64,000 nucleotides of DNA. Origin: Arcobacteraceae bacterium. GTDB lineage: Bacteria; Campylobacterota; Campylobacteria; Campylobacterales; Arcobacteraceae. Below, piece after piece: positions 44,679 through 52,526 of the stretch (its first letter is position 1; each line of letters starts with the position of its first letter). Below the pieces are notes generated by a model. The model saw nothing but the letters and a program-made list of their open reading frames with translations. It was not told where the DNA came from and did not search any database. Position numbers and translations under genes: made by a program. Location: positions 62,001-126,000 of the forward strand of contig JAGLOP010000006.1 in assembly GCA_023138835.1 (NCBI GenBank), read 5' to 3'.

Positions 44679-45725
44679 CTAAATAAAATTAAGATGTTGT
44701 TTTTTAGAAACAACATCTTGATTTAAAATATTATCAACTAAATCATTTAATTCATGATACCTGCAACCAGCTGGACACTTACTCAAATCTAATTTATCAG
44801 ATAACTTCACAATATTCTTTTCTATTTTATCTAAATCATCAGTAATTTTTCCTACACTTACCCTATGTGGACCACAATATATAATCTTATTATCTTCATA
44901 AATATTTACATTAAAGAAACCTGCTACACATAATTTATAATAAAATATCGTATGTTCTTGTTCATGAGATAATATTTGATGTGGTCTATAAAATATTTGA
45001 AAATTATCATTTTCCAAATCTTTTCTAATATGTTCAACAACTGGAGTAATATCTTCATAAGTTAAACTATTCTTTTCTATATTCTCACCCACACCACCTC
45101 TATTAAATACAGGTTTTACTGAAAAATAATCAGCTTTTATCTCAGATGATATTTTTGCACTATTATATAAGTCATCTAAATTTTTATGGTGTGTTGCATA
45201 CTGAATACCAACTGTTGGGATTTTATTTTGGCGTTTATCTATTAAACTTTTAGTATTTTGTATAATCTTGTCAAAATGATTATTTACATCATGCATATAA
45301 TTATGTACTTTCGGACTTCCTGCATCTAAACTTATTCGTATCCAAGTAAAATGATTTAAAATCTCATCTTCAAATCTATCTATTAAATATCCATTTGTAA
45401 ACATCGCTTGTTCTATCCCTAAATTTGATATTGCTACAACTAGTTCTTTAAATCTTGGATATGCAGTTGGTTCTCCATTTCCTACATAAGTTATTGCTTT
45501 TAGACCTCTTTTTTTAGCTTTTTGCAAAAAAGAAATTATTTTATCAAAGTCTAATAAGTGTGCATTATCAAGTTGATATTCATAAGCAGTACACCATAAA
45601 CACCTATGATTACAAAAATTACCTAAACTAATTGTTGCATGTACTGGAAATATTGGTGTACTATTTTTTATAGCCATTATATTTTCAGGGTGATACAATA
45701 TTTTATTAAATGTTAAAAAATTCAT
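44679..45725 (-). CDS. Radical SAM-type enzyme C
   Basis: The 348 aa protein has SLGNFCNHRCLWCTAYEY (CX3CX2C) and YVGNGEPTAYP. The N-terminus ILYHPENIMAI and the C-terminal tail KKQHLNFI link it to enzymes A and B. C-terminal cysteines are fewer (KLCVAGFF, IYCGPHR, KCPAGCRYH), so it may have a twitch rather than a full SPASM domain. Its substrate is unknown. It lies between the sulfotransferase and another radical SAM gene. Confidence 0.78.
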   Translation of the reverse strand: MNFLTFNKILYHPENIMAIKNSTPIFPVHATISLGNFCNHRCLWCTAYEYQLDNAHLLDFDKIISFLQKAKKRGLKAITYVGNGEPTAYPRFKELVVAISNLGIEQAMFTNGYLIDRFEDEILNHFTWIRISLDAGSPKVHNYMHDVNNHFDKIIQNTKSLIDKRQNKIPTVGIQYATHHKNLDDLYNSAKISSEIKADYFSVKPVFNRGGVGENIEKNSLTYEDITPVVEHIRKDLENDNFQIFYRPHQILSHEQEHTIFYYKLCVAGFFNVNIYEDNKIIYCGPHRVSVGKITDDLDKIEKNIVKLSDKLDLSKCPAGCRYHELNDLVDNILNQDVVSKKQHLNFI

Positions 45726-45726
45726 A

Positions 45727-46800
45727 TTAATTCTCTTTTATTTTAAAATAATCTTGAATTTTCATTCTCGCAGTAAATAATGCTTCCTCATTTTCTATTC
45801 TATACATATGAGCACAGCCATTACAACTCGTTTCTTCTGCTTGATAGTTTATATGTTTTTCTCTTAATTTATTATATTCATTATTTCGCCAAGTTTTTAA
45901 TAATTTATCACCTTTCATCATATCACCTTTAATATGTATATTATGAAAATCATGTTGACAATGACTAATTTTACCATTTGCTAATATTGTTAAAATTTCA
46001 TAAGGTTTTGGGCAACTTATATATTCTTTTTTATTTACTGTTTGTACTGCTTCTTTATAATCAGCTTCATCATTCTTTTGTGATGCTTGATCAAGCATTG
46101 GACCAATAGTTATATCATCAACATACTCCCCCCATTCTTCTAAAAACAATTCTAAATCTAATTCATTTGATAATAATGTATTTATTGAAATTTCAATTTT
46201 ATCTTCAAAATCTTTCTCTTTTCTCATTAAAAAAAGCTTTTTTAATCCATTTTTAACTTTTTCATAGGAAGCTCCTCTTCTGTATTTTTCAAATAATTCC
46301 TTATTGTGTCCATCTATAGAAATCTGTAAAAAATTAGGCGAAGTTTTAATATCCAAAATTTTTTCTATATTATTATCATTTAATAATGTACCATTTGTAG
46401 AGACTGATATATTCTTAATTCCATTTTCTTTAGCATATTGAATCATATCAAATAATTGCGGATTTAAAAATGGTTCACCCGTCCCTTGAAAAACAAAAAA
46501 CTCTTGAAAATCTTTTGCTTCTTCAACAATTTTTTTAAAAATATTAAACTCTAGCATAGATTTATTTTTATCTGTTAAATAAGTCGGGCACATAAGACAT
46601 GTTAAATTACATGATGAAATTGGTTCGACAGTAACAAGTTTTGGTGGCATAAATTCCTTATCATTAAAAAATGATTGCATACTTCGAGTAGAGCATTTAG
46701 CTGGAATCTTAATATCATTATAAAATCTTTCTTCCACTGGTTTCATAGCACCAATAGTACTCATGTCTCGTTTTCTTTTTTTTATATTTGGATTTATCAT
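45727..46800 (-). CDS. Radical SAM/SPASM enzyme D
   Basis: The 357 aa protein carries EPISSCNLTCLMCPTYL (CX3CX2C) and FQGTGEPFLNP, with SPASM-like cysteines at ISCPKPY, ISHCQHD and SCNGC. Its sequence is unlike the A/B/C group and closer to general SPASM proteins such as those in LPS or PQQ-type clusters. It starts one base upstream of enzyme C. Function unknown. Confidence 0.78.
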   Translation of the reverse strand: MINPNIKKRKRDMSTIGAMKPVEERFYNDIKIPAKCSTRSMQSFFNDKEFMPPKLVTVEPISSCNLTCLMCPTYLTDKNKSMLEFNIFKKIVEEAKDFQEFFVFQGTGEPFLNPQLFDMIQYAKENGIKNISVSTNGTLLNDNNIEKILDIKTSPNFLQISIDGHNKELFEKYRRGASYEKVKNGLKKLFLMRKEKDFEDKIEISINTLLSNELDLELFLEEWGEYVDDITIGPMLDQASQKNDEADYKEAVQTVNKKEYISCPKPYEILTILANGKISHCQHDFHNIHIKGDMMKGDKLLKTWRNNEYNKLREKHINYQAEETSCNGCAHMYRIENEEALFTARMKIQDYFKIKEN

Positions 46801-46821
46801 CTAGTTTATTATCCTTATTTC

Positions 46822-47766
46822 TTATACTGTTTTTTCTCTGTATTGTGGAAAAAAATCATTATTTTCTTTTTCCATTTTTATTACTAATTTATCATAAATT
46901 TCTTTATTGAATATTTTTTTTCCTATATAAAAAGGTATAGTTTTATTAGAAAATTCACTTTTATATTTATATAACCCATCTTTTCCACCACTTAAAAAGA
47001 ATATCTTCTTTATATCTTTATAGTATTCAAATACTAAATCAAATAATAATGAGTTAAATCCATATTGTAAGTAGCTTGATAAAGTGCCGCCTAAAAAATA
47101 ATATACATTATCATTATCTTCAATTAAAAATAGACTACTTACAACTATACCATAATAAGATATACTAAATATTTTACCAAATTTTACTAAATATTTTAAT
47201 ATTTCTATATCAAAATAAAAATATTGATCAGCTTTTAATCTATCCATTGTTTCGCAATAAGGTATATAAAAACTCTCTACACTATCTTCAATAATAAATT
47301 TATATTGATATTTTCTTGCTTTTTTTATATTCCTTGTTTTTCTTCTTGAAAAATATTTTTGATAATCAACTTGTAAATCAACTATTATATGATTTTGTAG
47401 TTTAATAATATCTAAATATTTATTGATTAAATTATAGTTTTGATGTAACAATGGATTAAATCTAAAAAATCCTGATATTATATTTTCTTGTTTACATTTT
47501 AGTTCAAATTCTTTAAGAATTTTTTCTAATATCTCATCACTTGTATAATAAAATCCACCATAATCAAATGGAGTAATAATATCAAAATACTTATCTTTTT
47601 CCAAAAAAGTTAATTCATTAGAAATATCTCTTTTTATATACTGAAAATAAGCTTTTTCTCCATTAGATTCCAATTTGATGTTCTGATATATACCTTTGTC
47701 AAATTTAGCAACACTTTCACCCCAATCAGAATTATATGAATAGCTAAGTTTATTTAATTTATACAT
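46822..47766 (-). CDS. FemAB/GNAT-like acyltransferase
   Basis: The 314 aa protein looks like a BioF2-like/FemAB acyltransferase. An arginine/lysine-rich helix (YFSRRKTRNIKKARKYQY) precedes a GNAT-type core with YYGIVVSSLFLIEDND and YFLGGTLSSYLQYGFNSLLF. FemAB-type enzymes transfer amino acids from aminoacyl-tRNA, and GNAT relatives transfer acyl groups from CoA to amines. In this run the acceptor may be the amino sugar made by the DegT aminotransferase. The assignment is by overall pattern, with no clear catalytic signature. Confidence 0.65.
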   Translation of the reverse strand: MYKLNKLSYSYNSDWGESVAKFDKGIYQNIKLESNGEKAYFQYIKRDISNELTFLEKDKYFDIITPFDYGGFYYTSDEILEKILKEFELKCKQENIISGFFRFNPLLHQNYNLINKYLDIIKLQNHIIVDLQVDYQKYFSRRKTRNIKKARKYQYKFIIEDSVESFYIPYCETMDRLKADQYFYFDIEILKYLVKFGKIFSISYYGIVVSSLFLIEDNDNVYYFLGGTLSSYLQYGFNSLLFDLVFEYYKDIKKIFFLSGGKDGLYKYKSEFSNKTIPFYIGKKIFNKEIYDKLVIKMEKENNDFFPQYREKTV

Positions 47767-47771
47767 AAAAT

Positions 47772-48863
47772 TTATTTTTTAATTTTATTTCTTCGATTAT
47801 AAATTGACAAATCCATATCAGATAAATCCCATATATCTTTTCTTTTAAAGTCTTTATGAAAATTATGAGTACATCTTTTACAAGCATCTGGTGGATTACT
47901 CGAATTTACACGATTTCTAAAATCAACATATACAGGTGAATTCCAAATCTCTTCTACTGTTTGATCATTTATATTTCCAGCAAAGTCACTACAAGAAAGT
48001 GAAACACACGGTCTTACATTTCCATCCGCTTCTATATGAAATCTTTCAAATGGCTCATAGCATTTTTTATGATATTGCGTCTTTTTTTCAAAATCTAAAT
48101 CATTAAAATCATCTCCATCAAACTCAACTTTTACTTCTAAATCATTAGCTAAAGCTTGAGCTTCTTTTACATATTTACCTATAATATCGCGATGTTTATA
48201 AGGTGTTATATTTACTAACTCTGGAGCATAAGCTTTTAGATATGTTATTTTTACACCTTCTGAACAATCCAACTCTTTAGCTAATCTAATAATACCATTT
48301 AACTCTTCTTTATTTTCATAAGTTAATACAAAAACCAATCTTACTTTTGGATATACAGAATTATTATCTTTTTTAACTTGGTTTAATATTTTAATATTAT
48401 CTATGACAGTATCTAACTTATCTACACCATGATACTTCTCAAACATCTCTTTTGTTATCCCTGCAAATGATATTGTTAAAAAATGTAAATTACCTTTTAC
48501 AATTAACTCGGAAATTTCTTTATCCATTAATATCCCATTTGTAGAAAAATATTTCTCAGCATCAAACTGATTTGTCCATTCAAAGATTTCTTTAAAATGT
48601 TTTGCAAAAAGAGGCTCTGTTGAAGAAAAATAAACTATATGTTTTACGCTTTTTAGAAATGTTTCTAGTTTCATAAATTGATTTAAATCTATTTCATATT
48701 TTGAATAGTAATTTGCAAAGTTCAAGTGACAATATGTACATCGAATATTACAATTACCTGTTAAATTCATACTGATTCTTATAGGATTTGATTTTAAACG
48801 AGACAATCCTTCTTTTTTCTCTTGATCATTAAGTAGTTTATTTTGCTCTATAATCTTATTCAC
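47772..48863 (-). CDS. Radical SAM/SPASM enzyme E
   Basis: The 363 aa protein has SMNLTGNCNIRCTYCHLNF (CX3CX2C) and a SPASM cysteine set (KKCYEPF, VRPCVSLSC, ACKRCTHN). It starts in an eight-base overlap with the SDR gene. Radical SAM/SPASM enzymes oxidise, epimerise or cross-link diverse substrates. The substrate here cannot be read from sequence. Confidence 0.8.
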   Translation of the reverse strand: MNKIIEQNKLLNDQEKKEGLSRLKSNPIRISMNLTGNCNIRCTYCHLNFANYYSKYEIDLNQFMKLETFLKSVKHIVYFSSTEPLFAKHFKEIFEWTNQFDAEKYFSTNGILMDKEISELIVKGNLHFLTISFAGITKEMFEKYHGVDKLDTVIDNIKILNQVKKDNNSVYPKVRLVFVLTYENKEELNGIIRLAKELDCSEGVKITYLKAYAPELVNITPYKHRDIIGKYVKEAQALANDLEVKVEFDGDDFNDLDFEKKTQYHKKCYEPFERFHIEADGNVRPCVSLSCSDFAGNINDQTVEEIWNSPVYVDFRNRVNSSNPPDACKRCTHNFHKDFKRKDIWDLSDMDLSIYNRRNKIKK

Positions 48864-49692
48864 TTACTATCCTCTTAAAATTTAAATTGTCAATTTTTCG
48901 TATTGTATATTCAGATGAATTCTTTATTATATCAATATTTTTTAATAAATAATCTGATTTATCATAAATTGCACTAAAAATTTTACCTGTTAAACCATCT
49001 GCTTTATTTGATATTAAAAAATCTATAAGAGAGCCTATTGTTGTACCAACATGATTCAAATCTTGAGTATTATTGTTTTTTTCAATATCACTTACAAGAT
49101 TATCTCTTAGATTTGTATTATATGAGCCTGGAGAGATACAATTTATATCTATGTTATACTCTTTTAACTCTCTAGATAACGACTCATTTAATCCATACAG
49201 AGCATATTTAGATGTTATATATGCACTCTTATTTATAGCTGTTGCATTCCAACCTACACCAGCTCCACAAATATTTATAATTTTTCCCCTTAAATCATTT
49301 TTCATAGACTCTAGGCTTTCGACTATACAATGTAAGCTACCATACAAATTTACATCTAAAGTCTTTTTGTAATTTAGTAAGTTTATATCATCTATTGGAC
49401 CAACTGGACCTGCAATAGCAGCGTTATTAATCAATATATCTATACTATTAAAATCATTTCTTATCATTTTAAAAACTTTCTTAACATCATTTTGGGATGC
49501 TAAATCTACACAGTATGCTTTTAAATTAGTTTGAGGATAAATATTCATAATAAATCGTACAGTTTCATTTAACTTATTTTTATTTTGAGACAAAAGAACT
49601 ATATTAAACTTTTTTTGTGAAGCAAAATAAATCGCTAATTGTTTTCCTATACCACCATTTGCACCAGTTATAATTATTGTTTTTTTAATCAT
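48856..49692 (-). CDS. Short-chain dehydrogenase/reductase
   Basis: Classical SDR of 278 aa with TGANGGIGKQLAIYF, an NNAA motif (LINNAAIAG) and catalytic YITSK (SAYITSKYALYG). It would oxidise or reduce a hydroxyl/keto group with NAD(P)H. Overlaps with both neighbours place it between radical SAM enzyme E and the sulfotransferase-like gene. The substrate is unknown, probably a sugar intermediate. Confidence 0.83.
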   Translation of the reverse strand: MIKKTIIITGANGGIGKQLAIYFASQKKFNIVLLSQNKNKLNETVRFIMNIYPQTNLKAYCVDLASQNDVKKVFKMIRNDFNSIDILINNAAIAGPVGPIDDINLLNYKKTLDVNLYGSLHCIVESLESMKNDLRGKIINICGAGVGWNATAINKSAYITSKYALYGLNESLSRELKEYNIDINCISPGSYNTNLRDNLVSDIEKNNNTQDLNHVGTTIGSLIDFLISNKADGLTGKIFSAIYDKSDYLLKNIDIIKNSSEYTIRKIDNLNFKRIVSE

Positions 49693-51157
49693 TTATAATT
49701 TTATCTCCAAAAAGTTCACATAAGGTTGGTTTATCAAAATTATACATAGGAATAAGTGTAAAGATATTACATATATCAATATATTTTAATGCAAATTCCC
49801 TTATTAATTCTTGATTATAACTTAATAGTATAATACTTTCATCTTTGGACGGCTTAATATCAATAGAATTCAAAGCTGAAAATTCTTTACACTTTTGTAA
49901 TAAAATATCATCATTACAACTGTCTTTATCCCATAAGATGGTACTACTTTCTAATAAATCTTTATTTAAATGTATATCTTTTTTACTTTTTAATGAAAAA
50001 ACAACTTCTTCAAAACCTAAAAGAGCCTTATAATATGGATAAACAATACTATTTTCATCTATGATATTTTCAATTTTTCTATACTCTACTAAATTTTGAG
50101 TACAAAATATATACTTCTTACTCTGTTCAATATCTATTTCTTCTAATTTCACAATATTCTTTATCAATACATCTTTTTTAAAAATATTAAATATATTTTT
50201 AATATTTTCTATTTCAATATCATTAAGTCCAATACATACAACTATAAAAGTTGTATGTAACGATATAAAATCTGATAAATTATTAATACTTGTATATCCA
50301 AGCAATACACTAACATCTCCCAACAATAATTGAATTCTATAAAATATATCTATATCAAAAAATTCTTTTGCTGTATTAGTTTTTTTACCTTTATTATTCC
50401 AATATGCACCATTATTTAGTGCCTCTTCCAATTCATTATAAATTTGTATAGAATCACTATTAAGAGATAATATTTGTGCTATTCTTTTAATTTCATTTAA
50501 TTTATCTGTTATTGTTAAGTTTTCAAATGTAAATTCATAAACATTATTATCATCCTTATACTTAATAAAATCAACAGCATTAAATCGTATTTCATTAAAG
50601 AAACAAATTCTTAAATAACTAAAAGCTTTTTGTAAATCCTCAGGATAAAGACCATAATTCATATTATTATTAGTATATCTTCTTATTTGAAAACTCAACT
50701 GATTAGAACTAATCGTTTTTTGATATTTTTCTTTACTTATACTTTGAGCTTTTATAATCGAAGTGGCTTCATCAAGTGGATTTCTATGTATAAAAAAATA
50801 GTGTGAAATATATTTGTCAATTTGATGTGTTTTATACATTCTCATAGATTTATGTGTTTGAAATACTGAACATTTAGACGCTATATATTTTGGTTCTAAA
50901 AAATTATTTTCATAGTATAAAAAATTTTTATTCTTTATATTTTCATAATATTTAATAGTCAATACATTAAACCCCAAATCTTTTAATGGCTGCACAACAT
51001 CCATACATTCGCCATCAACATCAAATGGAAAAACTTCTTTATCATCAGACAATAATTGTGATATTGACTTAAATTGAGAATTAGATTTTAAATATTTAGC
51101 TACTATACCCCATAAATATCCCGTAGATGTTCTTTGTGGTCCACCTATATAAATCAT
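49685..51157 (-). CDS. Sulfotransferase-fold protein with C-terminal extension; candidate phosphoramidate transferase
   Basis: The 490 aa protein starts with MIYIGGPQRTSTGYLWGIV, a PSB-loop-like motif. Near residue 125 it has YFFIHRNPLDEATSI, which matches the 3'-phosphate-binding segment of sulfotransferases. Residues ~290-490 form an unrecognised second domain. It overlaps the cytidylyltransferase of the phosphoramidate set by four bases. The activated MeOPN donor in C. jejuni carries a 3'-phosphate like PAPS, so this protein may transfer phosphoramidate rather than sulfate. A plain PAPS sulfotransferase is the alternative. Confidence 0.65.
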   Translation of the reverse strand: MIYIGGPQRTSTGYLWGIVAKYLKSNSQFKSISQLLSDDKEVFPFDVDGECMDVVQPLKDLGFNVLTIKYYENIKNKNFLYYENNFLEPKYIASKCSVFQTHKSMRMYKTHQIDKYISHYFFIHRNPLDEATSIIKAQSISKEKYQKTISSNQLSFQIRRYTNNNMNYGLYPEDLQKAFSYLRICFFNEIRFNAVDFIKYKDDNNVYEFTFENLTITDKLNEIKRIAQILSLNSDSIQIYNELEEALNNGAYWNNKGKKTNTAKEFFDIDIFYRIQLLLGDVSVLLGYTSINNLSDFISLHTTFIVVCIGLNDIEIENIKNIFNIFKKDVLIKNIVKLEEIDIEQSKKYIFCTQNLVEYRKIENIIDENSIVYPYYKALLGFEEVVFSLKSKKDIHLNKDLLESSTILWDKDSCNDDILLQKCKEFSALNSIDIKPSKDESIILLSYNQELIREFALKYIDICNIFTLIPMYNFDKPTLCELFGDKIIND

Positions 51158-51903
51158 CTTGATTCCTCTATCATTATACTATTCATATCATCAATACAAT
51201 CAATCTCAAGCCATCCTCCATCTATAAATACAGGTTTTACATCACATAAATTATCAATAATCATTTGAATAAAACTAGTCATATACATATTATCAAAGTC
51301 TTTTTCATCATATAATTTAGTTTTGTCTAACCTTTCATAAAATTTAATCACTTTATGTATTAAATTTTTAGAAATCTTTATCAATCCTATATATTGTCCT
51401 TCTATATCTTGATAACTATTTGGCTTCTTCCCAAGTTCTTTTATATTACCATTTGTTATTTTTAAAGTTTCAGCATCATCAAGTGGATTTTCCATCCTTT
51501 GACTCCAAAGCTTTTTCCATTTTCTATCTACAACTACGCTAAAATCATTTTTACTATTTATCAGCTTATCAAGCACTTCTTTTTTATAAATAATATCAGC
51601 ATAAGATATTATCAAATCATCATCCATAAAATCTTTTGCACAAAATAATGTTGATACCATATTTGTTTTATCAAAATTATCATTTGTAAAAAAAATTAGC
51701 TCTTTTTCTTTTAAATATTCTTCTAATACATCTTTTTTATAACCATTGATAAGTGCAATATCTTTTAAATCACACTCTTGTATAGTTGATAATATATAAT
51801 CTATTATTGGTTTTTGGTTATATTCAACCATACATTTTGGTCTATCATTTGTCAATGGTCTTAATCTTGTACCTTGCCCCGCTGCTAAAATTATTATTTT
51901 CAT
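51154..51903 (-). CDS. CTP:phosphoglutamine cytidylyltransferase (Cj1416 type)
   Basis: Nucleotidyltransferase of 249 aa with IIILAAGQGTRLRPLTNDRPKCMVEY. By itself the motif fits many sugar nucleotidyltransferases. The gene order with a glutamine-kinase-like protein, a C26 hydrolase and a CysC-like kinase matches the C. jejuni MeOPN set, where Cj1416 couples L-glutamine phosphate to CTP. ATGA-type overlaps connect it to both neighbours. Confidence 0.8.
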   Translation of the reverse strand: MKIIILAAGQGTRLRPLTNDRPKCMVEYNQKPIIDYILSTIQECDLKDIALINGYKKDVLEEYLKEKELIFFTNDNFDKTNMVSTLFCAKDFMDDDLIISYADIIYKKEVLDKLINSKNDFSVVVDRKWKKLWSQRMENPLDDAETLKITNGNIKELGKKPNSYQDIEGQYIGLIKISKNLIHKVIKFYERLDKTKLYDEKDFDNMYMTSFIQMIIDNLCDVKPVFIDGGWLEIDCIDDMNSIMIEESR

Positions 51904-52526
51904 GAAAAAAACTCTTTTATCAAATTTAATTCGTTGTTATCAAACGGCTCTACTCTTTCACTATGCCACATTTGAGCAAATATTCTTTTGTCTTTATGTT
52001 CTATAGCCTTTATTGTTTTATCCTCAGAAGTAGCTGACACAATTAAATCATTTGAAATATTTTCAATTAAATAATTATGAAATGAATTGACTTCTTTTAA
52101 AGAATTTAAATATTTTGAATATTTTGAGTTCTCATTAACTATTAACTTATGTTTGATATTAATTTGCCCATCAATTTTATTTAAATCACTTCCAAAATAT
52201 TTGGCAATTATTTGCATACCTCTACATACACCAAATATTGGTATGCTATTTTCAATAGCATACTTTATTAATTTAAATTCTAAATTATCTCTTTTTAATG
52301 ATAAATCATTTTGATTGACACTACTCAAATCATTACCACCGGTAAGAAAAATACCATCTATTTTAAACTCATTACAATATTTCTTAAAGTCATATTCATA
52401 AGGTAATATTATTGGTAACAAATCTATCTTTTCAAATAGTTTTCCCCAAGATATATCAAGCATCTCTCTTTGTTCAAAATAACTTTTATTATTAAATAAT
52501 CTTTGCGTTACAAGTATTTTTTTCAT
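51900..52526 (-). CDS. Peptidase C26 family hydrolase, gamma-glutamyl-CDP-amidate hydrolase (Cj1417 type)
   Basis: Class I glutamine-amidotransferase-fold protein of 208 aa with nucleophile Cys in IFGVCRGMQIIAKYFG, FLTGGNDLSS upstream, and catalytic His/Glu in MWHSERVEPF. In C. jejuni, Cj1417 releases glutamate from gamma-glutamyl-CDP-amidate and leaves CDP-phosphoramidate. The flanking genes match that pathway. Other C26 enzymes such as PuuD are alternatives without this context. Confidence 0.82.
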   Translation of the reverse strand: MKKILVTQRLFNNKSYFEQREMLDISWGKLFEKIDLLPIILPYEYDFKKYCNEFKIDGIFLTGGNDLSSVNQNDLSLKRDNLEFKLIKYAIENSIPIFGVCRGMQIIAKYFGSDLNKIDGQINIKHKLIVNENSKYSKYLNSLKEVNSFHNYLIENISNDLIVSATSEDKTIKAIEHKDKRIFAQMWHSERVEPFDNNELNLIKEFFS

